Assembly: GCA_964225175.1 (NCBI GenBank)
Contig: CAXQNK010000073.1
Coordinates: 1-63,170 of the forward strand
DNA from: WTJD01 sp964225175
GTDB lineage: Bacteria; Pseudomonadota; Gammaproteobacteria; Xanthomonadales; SZUA-36
DNA length: 63,170 bases
Direction: 5' to 3'
In this document: one piece after another, positions 15,890 to 24,371 of the stretch
Layout of the letters: every line of letters begins with the position of its first letter
Numbering within the stretch: position 1 is the first letter of the stretch
Program-made: the position numbers and the translations under genes
The notes under the pieces: generated by a model
Seen by the model: the letters and a program-made list of their open reading frames with translations, nothing else
Database searches by the model: none
What the model was told of the DNA's origin: nothing

Positions 15890-17572
15890 ATGATTGTGAA
15901 AAGTTTTTTTCAGGTCGCGGTTGGCCATACCCTGTGCCGGGTGCTGATGACGCTGCTCCTGGTGCCCTGCGCTCTGGCCAGCGAGGATGAGCGCGCGCGG
16001 GACTTGCTGGTTCGCAATGTCATGCTCATAGACCCGACCGGGCAGGTCGAAGATCGCCGGGTGAATATCCTGATGCGCGCTGGTCTGCTGGAGGTGGTGT
16101 CCGCCGACAAGATCGCACGCAGCGAGGCGCAGTGGGTTCTTGATGCCGAGGACGGTTACGTGCTCGGTAAGCTGGAAGTCGGTGAAGCACCGAATTTCAT
16201 GGTGCTGAGCAAGGACCCGCGTGAGAATTTCGAGGTGCTTCTCGATACGCGCGAATTCGCGGTGTTCGCAATCCACAATGGCACCGTCGTTCGGAATCGC
16301 CTCATCGAAGTCGACTGGCATGATGAGGAGCATGAACCCAGAACCGGCGGCTGGCTCGCCTACACCCCGCCGCCCATGGCCGTGCCCATGAATTATCGAG
16401 ACACCAGCAAATGGAATCGGTTCGAGAGTCGCTGGATTTCCGGGATTGTGACCGCGGCCGCTGCGCTTGATCGCACAAGTTGGCTCACGCAGAACGAGAC
16501 CAGCCTGTCGCAGTTCGGCGATCTCGGCCGGCTGGATGGGGGGGAAGTCAGGGCGCTCAGGTTCGGGTTGTATGGAACCCTCAACTTCAAGCGGCCCTGG
16601 GTTTATGCTCTGACTGGCGCAACCAATTCCTTTGACAAGGGTTTCGAAACGGGCAATTCGGACAGTTTCACCCTGTACGACTGGAGGCTCGATATTCCCT
16701 TTCTTCGCCATTCCGTCATGAGTATTGGCAAACAGAAAGAGCCCATCTCCATGGAGCGGCTCATGGGCCTGGTGTTCCTGCCCCTGACCGAGCGCTCCAT
16801 GGTGGCTGACTCACTGCTGCCCGCGCGGAATGTGGGCATCGTGTGGTCCGGCCATCATCCTCAACGGAGCTCCAGCTGGGCTTTCGGTGTATTCAATAAC
16901 TGGCTCGGCCAGGAGACTTCCTTCAGTGAAGGCGCAACCACGTGGTCAGGCCGGGTAACCTGGGCGCCTTTTTCCTCGCCCGATGAGAGCAATATCCTGC
17001 ACCTGGGCCTTGCCATGCGCCACACGAACGGCAACAGGGGGTTTCGCTACGGCAGTGAACCTGAATTCAACAAGGCGGTGAATTTCGTGGACACCAATTT
17101 CGGCGGCCTCGGAACTCTGGCGGCTGATGATTCCAGCACCTTGAACCTGGAACTTTCCTGGCGAAAAGGTCCTTTTTGGCTCGCCTCGGAATATTTTCGC
17201 ACCACGCTCGACAGGGAAGGGTTTGGCGATCCGCGATTCGATGGGTATTTCGTCCAGGGCTCCTGGATTCTGACGGGCGAGATGCGGGGCTATAACAAGA
17301 AAAATGGTTTATTTGGAACGGTGCCCGTAGCGCGTTCGGTCTACCAGGGAGGGATGGGTGCCGTGGAAGTCGCGGCCCGTTATTCCACGGTCGACCTCGA
17401 TGATGGCGCCGTGAGTGGCGGGCAGTCGGACGTCGCCTCTGTGGGTGTGAATTGGTGGCTCACGCCATTTTTCGCCTTGAGCGCCAACTACCGATACATC
17501 TGGAACGAACTGGGCGGCAGCAAGGGGACAACGAGCGCGGTAATGACTCGCATGCTGCTCATGCTGGACTGA
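15890..17572 (+). CDS. Porin (OprP/Porin_O_P-like) with N-terminal barrel-less amidohydrolase shell
   Basis: A signal peptide (about 1-31) is followed by about 100 residues that read like the small beta-sandwich domain of amidohydrolases with the catalytic TIM barrel cut out. RDLLVRNVMLIDPTG and VNILMRAGLLEVV match the family N-terminus. VLDAEDGYVLGKLEVGEAPNF joins directly to the C-terminal motif FMVLSKDPRENFEV and FAIHNGTVVRN. No metal-binding HxH is present. From about residue 174 (WNRFESRWISGIVTAAAAL) to the end the protein looks like a 16-strand phosphate-selective-porin-type barrel (DWRLDIPFLRHSVMSIGKQKEPISMERLM) ending in a hydrophobic C-terminus. It leads a tight operon with a TRAP transporter, so it probably lets the operon substrate through the outer membrane. 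The role of the shell domain is unknown. Confidence 0.78.
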   Translation: MIVKSFFQVAVGHTLCRVLMTLLLVPCALASEDERARDLLVRNVMLIDPTGQVEDRRVNILMRAGLLEVVSADKIARSEAQWVLDAEDGYVLGKLEVGEAPNFMVLSKDPRENFEVLLDTREFAVFAIHNGTVVRNRLIEVDWHDEEHEPRTGGWLAYTPPPMAVPMNYRDTSKWNRFESRWISGIVTAAAALDRTSWLTQNETSLSQFGDLGRLDGGEVRALRFGLYGTLNFKRPWVYALTGATNSFDKGFETGNSDSFTLYDWRLDIPFLRHSVMSIGKQKEPISMERLMGLVFLPLTERSMVADSLLPARNVGIVWSGHHPQRSSSWAFGVFNNWLGQETSFSEGATTWSGRVTWAPFSSPDESNILHLGLAMRHTNGNRGFRYGSEPEFNKAVNFVDTNFGGLGTLAADDSSTLNLELSWRKGPFWLASEYFRTTLDREGFGDPRFDGYFVQGSWILTGEMRGYNKKNGLFGTVPVARSVYQGGMGAVEVAARYSTVDLDDGAVSGGQSDVASVGVNWWLTPFFALSANYRYIWNELGGSKGTTSAVMTRMLLMLD

Positions 17573-17616
17573 TGAGATCTCGCTTCTTGTATGGTCCAGG
17601 AAACCAGGCTTCGAGC

Positions 17617-18582
17617 ATGAGGCTAATGCTTGGCGCCCCGGTGCAGCGAGCGCTCATGCTCTGCGTGCTGCTCGTCTCGGGGGCGTCAGCACAGGAACGG
17701 ACAGGTGCGGTGTTCAGGGACTGCCCGGAGTGCCCGGAAATGGCGGTTGTGCCCGCCGGTGAATTCCTGATGGGTGCCGATCACCACAGCCTTATGCGTG
17801 GCGGAGAAATGCGATTCGAAGGGCCGGTTCGTGCTGTGCGCCTGCCGGCAGCCTTCGCGGTGGGGCGTTACGAGGTGACCGTGGCCGAGTTTGCGGCATT
17901 TGTGGAAGACAGCGCGCATCAGGTGACATCGGAGTGCCGTCATTGGAGTTCCCCGGACGAGGGCGCCACCGCCAGTTGGCGCCGGCCTTATTCAGACCGG
18001 GCGACTTCGGCGAATGAGCCTGTGGTGTGCGTAAGCTGGCACGACGCCCGGGCCTACGCGGCCTGGCTGAGCCGGAAAACCGGCCTCGGTTACCGACTGC
18101 TCACGGAGGCGGAGTGGGCTTACGCGGCACTCGGCGGGAGTTCGTCGACCTGGCCCTGGGGTGAATCCGTTGATCCAATTTGTCGTTACGCGAACGTATT
18201 TGACCAGTCTGCACACAGCCTCCTGGACCGGCATCCGGTGAGTGGCGTAGAGGGGGGATCCGCTCAGTGCAGTGATGGTTTCCCGGGGGTGGCCCCGGTG
18301 GGCCAGTTGCTGCCCAATGCATTTGGTCTTCATGACATGGTCGGCAACGTCTGGGAATGGGTGGCGGACTGCTCTGTTCTGCCCTATCCGGAGGGTCCCC
18401 TCGATGGCTCGGCGGTGCAGGTCGAGGGCCCGTGCGAGAAAAGGGCGATTCGCAGCGGCAGTTGGCGCACGCGGCTTGAACGGCATCGGCCGAGTTTCCG
18501 GGGGCGTGATCCGGCCAGCACCGCGAGTGATATTTTCGGGTTCAGGGTGGCGCGAAACCTGCCCGAAGACGATTCGACCTGA
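17617..18582 (+). CDS. Secreted FGE/SUMF1-like protein, copy 1
   Basis: The 321-residue protein has a signal peptide ending GASA before QERTG, then the formylglycine-generating-enzyme-like fold. Markers are CPECPEMAVVPAGEFLMG at the start, YEVTVAEFAAF, VCVSWHDARAYAAWLSRKTG, YRLLTEAEWAYAA, NAFGLHDMVGNVWEWVADC and a C-terminal RSGSW...FGFRVAR. True FGE carries a Cys pair after RGGSW for copper and catalysis; here that stretch (RTRLERHRPSFRG) has none. It is therefore more like the PvdO/EgtB-related non-FGE branch. The start is uncertain; an ATG at 17572 overlapping the porin stop would add 15 residues. Paralogues lie at 24371 and 25336 in the same operon. Confidence 0.83.
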   Translation: MRLMLGAPVQRALMLCVLLVSGASAQERTGAVFRDCPECPEMAVVPAGEFLMGADHHSLMRGGEMRFEGPVRAVRLPAAFAVGRYEVTVAEFAAFVEDSAHQVTSECRHWSSPDEGATASWRRPYSDRATSANEPVVCVSWHDARAYAAWLSRKTGLGYRLLTEAEWAYAALGGSSSTWPWGESVDPICRYANVFDQSAHSLLDRHPVSGVEGGSAQCSDGFPGVAPVGQLLPNAFGLHDMVGNVWEWVADCSVLPYPEGPLDGSAVQVEGPCEKRAIRSGSWRTRLERHRPSFRGRDPASTASDIFGFRVARNLPEDDST

Positions 18583-18649
18583 TGGAGATCACTGGGTTTA
18601 CAATACTGATCATGCGTATATTTTCTCCGAATCTCGAGGCTTTGGACCC

Positions 18650-20764
18650 ATGCTGACCGTCAGCAGGCGCTGGTTCCTGCAGCACGCTGCACTGGCAGGT
18701 GGCGGACTGGCGATTGGCCTGGTGAACGCCCAGTTCGGTCCCCCACCTGATCTGCGGCCTTCGTCGGCGCAGTTTTCCGCCATGATCCGGATTCACCCGG
18801 ACAATCGGGTGGTCATTGTCCCTCCGGTGGCGGAAATGGGGCAGGATGTGATCACCAGCCTGGCCATGCTGATTGCAGAAGAACTGGACATTGACTGGCC
18901 CGCGGCCGAGGTGGCCATTGCCGGGCATGATCCCGCGTTTTACAACGCCTGGGGATCGCAGTCCGCTGGCAACAGCCGCTCCGTGAGAGTCTGGTTCATG
19001 CCGCTGCGTCGACTGGGCGCGGCCGCGCGGCAAGTGCTCATGGCGGCCGCCGCAGCGCGCTGGCAGGTGTCTCCGGCTGTGGTGAGAACAGCGCAGGGCA
19101 TGGTGATTGAACCCGCCAGCGGGCGTCGATTGGCCTACGGCGAACTGGTGCACGAGGCGGCCAGCCTGCCCCTGCCCGCGGACCCACCGCTTAAAGCGGC
19201 CGGCACCTGGAAGCTGCTGGGCCACTCACAGCCGCGCAAGGACCTTGAGGCCAAGCTGGATGGATCGGCAGCCTTCGGCGCCGATGTACGACTCTTGGGC
19301 ATGGTGTACGCCGCGGTCAGCATGGCGCCTGATATCGAAGGACAGTTGGCCGATTTCGATGAGTCTGCCTGTCGTTCCCAGCCCGGTGTTATTGACGTGG
19401 TGGCGCTGGATAATGCGCTTGCAGTGGTGGCTGAGAACAGTTGGCAGGCGGACAAGGCCCTGAAGAAAGCGGCCGTGACATTCTCTCCAGGACCTTATTC
19501 CGAAATGAATGACGCCTCCATTACGGCCGAGTTGGACCGGTGCCTGAGCAACGATAGCGGCAACGAGGCCGCCCTGGAAGGCGACCCCGACAAGGTGCTT
19601 GACTCGGGTCCGGTGATCGAAGCCCGTTATTCGCTGCCCTACCTGGCGCATGTGTGCATGGAGCCCATGACTGCGACCGTCGCGGTGGACGCCGACACAG
19701 CGCTGGTCATCGCCCCCACCCAATCGCCGCAACGCAGTGCGCAGCGGGTCGCGGAACGCCTGGGGATTGCCGTGGAACAGGTGGAGATGCGCAATACCTA
19801 TCTCGGTGGCGGCTTTGGTCGTAAAGGGCTGGACTACGCTGCCATGATGCAGGCCACGGACCTTGCAAAAAAAATCGGGCGGCCCGTGCAGGTGAACTGG
19901 GATCGGAAAACCGACATTCAGCAGGATCAGTTCCGCCCGGCGGCGCGTTACCATTTTCGCGCTAAACTGGGGGAAGATGGTCTCCCCGCCGCGGTCGATC
20001 TGCGCATTGCCACGCAATCTTTGCGCCGTAAACTGTTTCCCCAATACTATCGACCTGAAGGTTACGAGCTCTCGGATGATCTCTTCAATTACGCAATGCC
20101 AGCCCGGCGGATTCGCTGGATCGAGGCAGACCTGCCCGTGAGCGTGGGTTACTGGCGTGCGGTATACAACTCCAATCATCCCTTTGCGACCGAGAGTTTC
20201 ATCGACGAACTGGCGCACCATGCTGACCAGGATCCTTACCAGTACCGACGTCGTCTGCTCGCTCACCGTCCCCGGCTGGTCTCGGCGCTGGACGCTGTGG
20301 CCGAAGCAGCGGGCTGGGCGCGCAGCATGCCGGAAGGATACGGCCTGGGCATGGCGTGCATCGATGGCTGGGGCAGCGTGTGTGCGCAGGTTGCAGAAGT
20401 CTCCGTGGATGCCGGCCGGGTTCGGATTCACCGCCTGTGGGCGGCGGTTGATTGCGGGCTGGTCATATCGCCCGACAGCGTCGTAGCCCAGGTGGAAGGT
20501 GCCATTGCTTACGCATTAAGCGGGGTGCTGCAGAGCCGGATTTCATTCCGGGGCGGCGCAGTGAGCGAAACCAATTTCGATGACTACCCAGTGCTTCGTA
20601 TCCAGGACATGCCTGAGATCGAGGTGCTTGTGCTGCCCTCAGATGAGCCGCCCGGCGGCGTTGGGGAACTTGCGCTGCCGCCCTGTGCGCCGGCCGTGAC
20701 CAATGCCCTGTTTGCCGCCTCCGGGCAGCGTATTCGGTCTCTGCCGATCAAAGGCCAGACCTGA
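18650..20764 (+). CDS. Molybdopterin-dependent hydroxylase large subunit (IorB/xanthine-dehydrogenase-like), Tat-exported
   Basis: The 704 residues begin with a Tat signal, SRRWFLQHAALAGG, implying export of a folded, cofactor-loaded enzyme. The rest matches the beta subunit of isoquinoline 1-oxidoreductase-type enzymes. Features are MGQDVITSLAMLIAEEL, a TYLGGGFGRKG cofactor loop, ATESFIDELAHHADQDPYQYRRRLL, and a C-terminal GGVGELALPPCAPAVTNAL with the catalytic Glu of the GxGE motif. These enzymes insert water-derived oxygen into N-heterocycles or aldehydes. The partner with two [2Fe-2S] clusters (IorA-like) is not adjacent and not in the window, so electron transfer must use a remote or different partner. 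The start ATG is preceded by GAGG; long in-frame upstream sequence is the shadow of the previous gene. Confidence 0.85.
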   Translation: MLTVSRRWFLQHAALAGGGLAIGLVNAQFGPPPDLRPSSAQFSAMIRIHPDNRVVIVPPVAEMGQDVITSLAMLIAEELDIDWPAAEVAIAGHDPAFYNAWGSQSAGNSRSVRVWFMPLRRLGAAARQVLMAAAAARWQVSPAVVRTAQGMVIEPASGRRLAYGELVHEAASLPLPADPPLKAAGTWKLLGHSQPRKDLEAKLDGSAAFGADVRLLGMVYAAVSMAPDIEGQLADFDESACRSQPGVIDVVALDNALAVVAENSWQADKALKKAAVTFSPGPYSEMNDASITAELDRCLSNDSGNEAALEGDPDKVLDSGPVIEARYSLPYLAHVCMEPMTATVAVDADTALVIAPTQSPQRSAQRVAERLGIAVEQVEMRNTYLGGGFGRKGLDYAAMMQATDLAKKIGRPVQVNWDRKTDIQQDQFRPAARYHFRAKLGEDGLPAAVDLRIATQSLRRKLFPQYYRPEGYELSDDLFNYAMPARRIRWIEADLPVSVGYWRAVYNSNHPFATESFIDELAHHADQDPYQYRRRLLAHRPRLVSALDAVAEAAGWARSMPEGYGLGMACIDGWGSVCAQVAEVSVDAGRVRIHRLWAAVDCGLVISPDSVVAQVEGAIAYALSGVLQSRISFRGGAVSETNFDDYPVLRIQDMPEIEVLVLPSDEPPGGVGELALPPCAPAVTNALFAASGQRIRSLPIKGQT

Positions 20765-21495
20765 TGGGTCGTGCCCTGCTGGTGCTGGGGGGCTGTGGCG
20801 GGATTGGCCGCACACTGGTCCGGGAAGCCAGCGATCACGGTTATGAGGTCTGTGTCATGGATACGCCCGCTTCATTATCGGCACACCCTCCCCAGGCGGC
20901 TGCGTTTGCGGTCGATGCCCGCTCTGAATCTTCAATGAAATCCGCCTGTAGCCAGGCGTGCGAGAAGCACGGACCCTTCGACGGTTTTGTAAATCTTTGC
21001 GGCTACCTTGGGGCGCCTGATCCGCTGGTGTCCGTTACGCCAGAGGACTGGAATGATGTCGTGCAGGGCAACCTGACAGCGGCCTGGCTCAGTGCGCGCT
21101 GCTGCGCCGAGGCGCTTGCACCGGGCGCAGCAATGGTGATCGTGGGTTCCGGCCTGGGAGCGGTCCCAAAACCCGGTTATGGCGCCTATGCCGTGGCAAA
21201 GGCGGGTATGGTGGGGCTGACCCGGCTGCTCGCAAGGGAGCTTGCGCCCAAGTTGCGGGTGAATTGCGTTGCACCTGGCCCCGTGGACACGGCCTTTCTG
21301 ACCGGTGGGACGGGCCGCTCCGATGAACAGGGCTCAAGTCGGGTGGACCTCGAGGCGCATGCGGCGCAGAACCCGCTCGGCCGGGTGGCTACTCCTGAGG
21401 ACGTGGTCGGCCCCATCGTGTTCCTGCTCTCTCCGCAAGCGAGTTACGTGACAGGCCAGACCTGGTACATCAACGGCGGGACATATTGCGGATGA
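20764..21495 (+). CDS. Short-chain dehydrogenase/reductase
   Basis: The 243 residues are a classical SDR: the nucleotide-binding LVLGGCGGIGRTLVREA, an NLCGYLG in place of NNAG, catalytic Ser in VIVGSGLG, YGAYAVAKAG (YxxxK), and the C-terminal VAPGPVDTAF...YVTGQTWYINGG. It oxidises or reduces an alcohol or ketone with NAD(P). The ATG shares its A with the TGA stop of the hydroxylase gene, so the two are translationally coupled and likely act in one catabolic route. Confidence 0.9.
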   Translation: MGRALLVLGGCGGIGRTLVREASDHGYEVCVMDTPASLSAHPPQAAAFAVDARSESSMKSACSQACEKHGPFDGFVNLCGYLGAPDPLVSVTPEDWNDVVQGNLTAAWLSARCCAEALAPGAAMVIVGSGLGAVPKPGYGAYAVAKAGMVGLTRLLARELAPKLRVNCVAPGPVDTAFLTGGTGRSDEQGSSRVDLEAHAAQNPLGRVATPEDVVGPIVFLLSPQASYVTGQTWYINGGTYCG

Positions 21496-22499
21496 AATTG
21501 CCGGGTATTCGCACCATGGTACTGCTGGGCTTTCTGCTGGGCCACTTCGGGGCCTCAGCCCAGCAGACGTTGCGGGTGGGCAGTTACGTGACCGACCGCA
21601 GCATCGGCATCTCGCGCGTCATCAAGCCCTGGGTGGACGCGGTACAGGCGGATGCCGCGGGCGCCCTGAACATCGATACCTATTGGGGCGGCACTCTAGG
21701 CAAGCATGCGCATCGCCAGTATGAACTCGTGCAAAGTGGCATCCTGGATGTCACCTGGGTGCTGCCGGGCTATACCTCCGGTCAATTTCCGGAAATGGGC
21801 CTGTTTGAACTGCCGTTTCTATTTGAGTCCGCCACCGAGGCGGCGGTTGTGGGCTGGCGGTTGTGGGAGCGAGGCCTGCTGACCGGGTTCGAGGACGTGG
21901 TCCTGGTCGGTTTTTTTACCACCGAACCCAACACGCTGTTCATGCGCACACCGATCAATCGGTTGGCCGACCTGCAGCATCTGAAAATACGCAGCCTGGG
22001 CGCGATCCAGGCCCGCTGGCTGGAGCTGTTTGGCGCCTCTCCGCAAACCCTTCCGGCAGCGGAGATGAACCAGGCCCTCGACAGGGACGTACTTGATGGC
22101 GTGATCCAGGGCTGGACCGGCATGCAGACTTTCCGCAGTTATCCCCTGGTGTCCCTGTCGTACGATATTCCCATTGGTACCACACCTTTCCTGCTGCTGA
22201 TGAACCGGACCACTTACGAGGCCCTGCCGGCGGCGGCTGCAGCGGCGGTGAAGCGTCATGGTGGACTTGAGGTCGCTCGTTCGGGTGGGCTGGGTTACAC
22301 ACAAGTCGGAGATGCCATTCGAGAAGGTCTGGCGCGGGCGGGGCGGTTACGCATGCTGCGCCCGGAGGGGGAAGAGCGCGCGGCTTACCGGAGCGAAGCC
22401 CAGGATGTCCATGAGTGGTGGATTGAACGCACACCGAACGGCCGGGAGGTCTATGACACGGCGTTGGCCATTCGCTCGCAATGGAGGGCCGAGCAATGA
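21492..22499 (+). CDS. TRAP transporter substrate-binding protein (DctP family)
   Basis: The 335-residue periplasmic protein has a signal peptide ending ASA, then the DctP pattern. This comprises LRVGSYVTDRSIGISRVIKPWVDAVQ, YWGGTLGKHAHRQYELVQSGILDVTWVLPGY, the FELPFLFES hinge, the conserved Arg of LADLQHLKIRSLG that contacts the substrate carboxylate in the family, and DVLDGVIQGWTGM. It should deliver an organic acid-like ligand to the DctQ/DctM pair that follows. The ATG overlaps the SDR stop (ATGA); a TTG two codons upstream is an alternative. Confidence 0.92.
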   Translation: MKLPGIRTMVLLGFLLGHFGASAQQTLRVGSYVTDRSIGISRVIKPWVDAVQADAAGALNIDTYWGGTLGKHAHRQYELVQSGILDVTWVLPGYTSGQFPEMGLFELPFLFESATEAAVVGWRLWERGLLTGFEDVVLVGFFTTEPNTLFMRTPINRLADLQHLKIRSLGAIQARWLELFGASPQTLPAAEMNQALDRDVLDGVIQGWTGMQTFRSYPLVSLSYDIPIGTTPFLLLMNRTTYEALPAAAAAAVKRHGGLEVARSGGLGYTQVGDAIREGLARAGRLRMLRPEGEERAAYRSEAQDVHEWWIERTPNGREVYDTALAIRSQWRAEQ

Positions 22500-23068
22500 G
22501 TGATCGCGCTAAAGCCTCCCAACTGGCCGCCAGCGTAGATCGCTGGACGCGTGGTACCGCGCTGGTCGGTTTTTTCGGGCTGTTGCTGATGGCGCTGCTG
22601 ATTTTCTATGACGGCTTGGCCCGATACCTGGCGGCGCCGCGAATTTCCGGGTTCTCCGACTACGGTGAACTCGTTTTTCCTGTGGTGATTGCCTCCTGCT
22701 TTCCCGCAGGACTCTTCCGACGCACCCACATCACCGTACGTTTGTTGGGACACGCAACGGGTCCGAGGCTTAACAGTTGGCTCGAGGTTTTTGCGGCTGC
22801 CTTGACCCTGGTGTTTTTTGTCCTGCTGGCATGGCAGTTTGTCAACATGACCGCCGTATTCGACGCGGCAGGCCGCAGCACCCCGACCATTGAACTGCCC
22901 ATCGCCCCCTGGTGGTGGGTGGCCACCGTCATCATGGGACTGTGCGTTCCGGTGCAGGCTTACGTGCTGGGCGTGAGCGCGCTCATTGCCTGGCGGCATG
23001 ACGGCTCCGAGTCTTTCGAATCGGCGATCTCCGGTCGGCTGGGCGAGGATGAGCGATCTGATGACTGA
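22496..23068 (+). CDS. TRAP transporter small permease (DctQ family)
   Basis: The 190-residue protein has four predicted membrane helices (ALVGFFGLLLMALLIFYDGLARYL, ELVFPVVIASCFPAGLFRRTHITV, LNSWLEVFAAALTLVFFVLLAW, WWVATVIMGLCVPVQAYVLGVSALIAW). RTHI and a conserved polar pattern are typical of DctQ. The start codon overlaps the DctP stop (ATGA). Confidence 0.9.
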   Translation: MSDRAKASQLAASVDRWTRGTALVGFFGLLLMALLIFYDGLARYLAAPRISGFSDYGELVFPVVIASCFPAGLFRRTHITVRLLGHATGPRLNSWLEVFAAALTLVFFVLLAWQFVNMTAVFDAAGRSTPTIELPIAPWWWVATVIMGLCVPVQAYVLGVSALIAWRHDGSESFESAISGRLGEDERSDD

Positions 23069-24371
23069 CCCTCTAGTGCTGGGCTTGCTGGGCCTGGGTG
23101 CCATGTTCCTGTTGATCGCGCTGCATGTGCCCGTGGGCGTGGCGATGGGCCTGGTCGGACTGGCAGGGACAGGACTCATGATTGGATTTGGGCCAGCTCT
23201 ATCCCTGTTGGCCATCGAGCCATCGGCGGCGATGGCGTCTGAGGGGCTCGCGGTGATCGCGATGTTTCTACTGCTGGGTAATTTCGCGCACGTGGGCGGA
23301 CTCTCGGCGGAACTCTATCGCCTTGCAGATGCCTGGCTTGGTCACCGGCGCGGCGGGCTGCTGTTCGCAACCATAGGCGCTTGTGCGGGATTCGGTGCCG
23401 TATGCGGCTCATCTGTCGCCACGGCGGCCACCATGGCACGTATTGCATTGCCGCAGATGCTTGAGCGTGGATATGCGCGCTCCCTTGCCGCCGGAGCCAT
23501 CGCCTCGGGCGGCACGCTGGGTATGGTGATTCCGCCCTCCCTGGTGCTGATTCTGTATGGCATTCTTACCGAGAACTCTATTCTCGTCCTGTTTCTTGCG
23601 GCCATGGTGCCCGGTCTGCTCGCTGTCGTGTTCTACGTGGGCGCAATCGCGCTGATGGCGCGATGGAGGCCCGATCTCGCGCCGCGTGGCGAGCGGCGCG
23701 GTTGGGCGTACAAGCGCGCGGCTTTTCGCAGCAGTTGGGCCGTGGTGCTGATGATTGGCGTCATTACGCTGGGTATTTACAGCGGCGTGTTCACAGTGCC
23801 TGAGGTGGCCGCAGTGGGCGCGTCAATTGCCTTGTTGCTCGCTGCGCTGCGGCGGCGCCTCAACCGTCGCCGTTTTCTCAATGCGCTCTCCGACACCGCG
23901 GCCAATACCGGCATGATTTTTATCATCATCATTGGCGCATCGATCTTTTCCTACTTCGCCACCCTGTCCGGTTTGCCGGCAATCACGGTGGCCTGGATCC
24001 AGGGCCTGGGATTGCCTCCCTTCCTGGTCCTGGCCTGCCTGCTGCTGTTCTACCTGTTCTTGGGTGCGGTGTTCGATACCGTCGCGGCCATGGTGCTGAC
24101 CCTGCCATTTGTTTATCCTCTGATCATCGGCATGGGTTATGACCCGATCTGGTGGGGCGTCATCAATGTCGTCATCATGGAATTGGGTATGATCACACCA
24201 CCGCTGGGCATCAACGTGTTCGTGCTGCATGGCATGGCTACAGACTTGCCTCTCAAAGAGATTTACAAAGGCGTGCTGCCTTTCGTGGTGGCCGATTTGC
24301 TGCGCCTTGCCCTGTTGGTGGCCTTGCCTTCGGTCACCTTGTGGTTGCCGCGCACCCTGGGCTGGATGTGA
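23049..24371 (+). CDS. TRAP transporter large permease (DctM family)
   Basis: The 440 residues form about 12-13 hydrophobic helices and carry DctM hallmarks: LHVPVGVAMGLVGLAG, FGAVCGSSVATAATMARIALPQMLERGYARSLAAGAIASGGTLGMVIPPS, and LELGMITPPLGINVFVLHG-like sequence near the end. It is the sodium-coupled transport subunit working with DctP and DctQ. The start at 23049 overlaps the end of DctQ by 20 bases; ATG 23061 is an alternative. Confidence 0.92.
   Translation: MSDLMTDPLVLGLLGLGAMFLLIALHVPVGVAMGLVGLAGTGLMIGFGPALSLLAIEPSAAMASEGLAVIAMFLLLGNFAHVGGLSAELYRLADAWLGHRRGGLLFATIGACAGFGAVCGSSVATAATMARIALPQMLERGYARSLAAGAIASGGTLGMVIPPSLVLILYGILTENSILVLFLAAMVPGLLAVVFYVGAIALMARWRPDLAPRGERRGWAYKRAAFRSSWAVVLMIGVITLGIYSGVFTVPEVAAVGASIALLLAALRRRLNRRRFLNALSDTAANTGMIFIIIIGASIFSYFATLSGLPAITVAWIQGLGLPPFLVLACLLLFYLFLGAVFDTVAAMVLTLPFVYPLIIGMGYDPIWWGVINVVIMELGMITPPLGINVFVLHGMATDLPLKEIYKGVLPFVVADLLRLALLVALPSVTLWLPRTLGWM

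Noticed and set aside
19226..20431. 401-residue minus-strand ORF opposite the molybdenum hydroxylase
   Set aside because: Shadow of a GC-rich gene with typical third-position bias; no start signal or family features.
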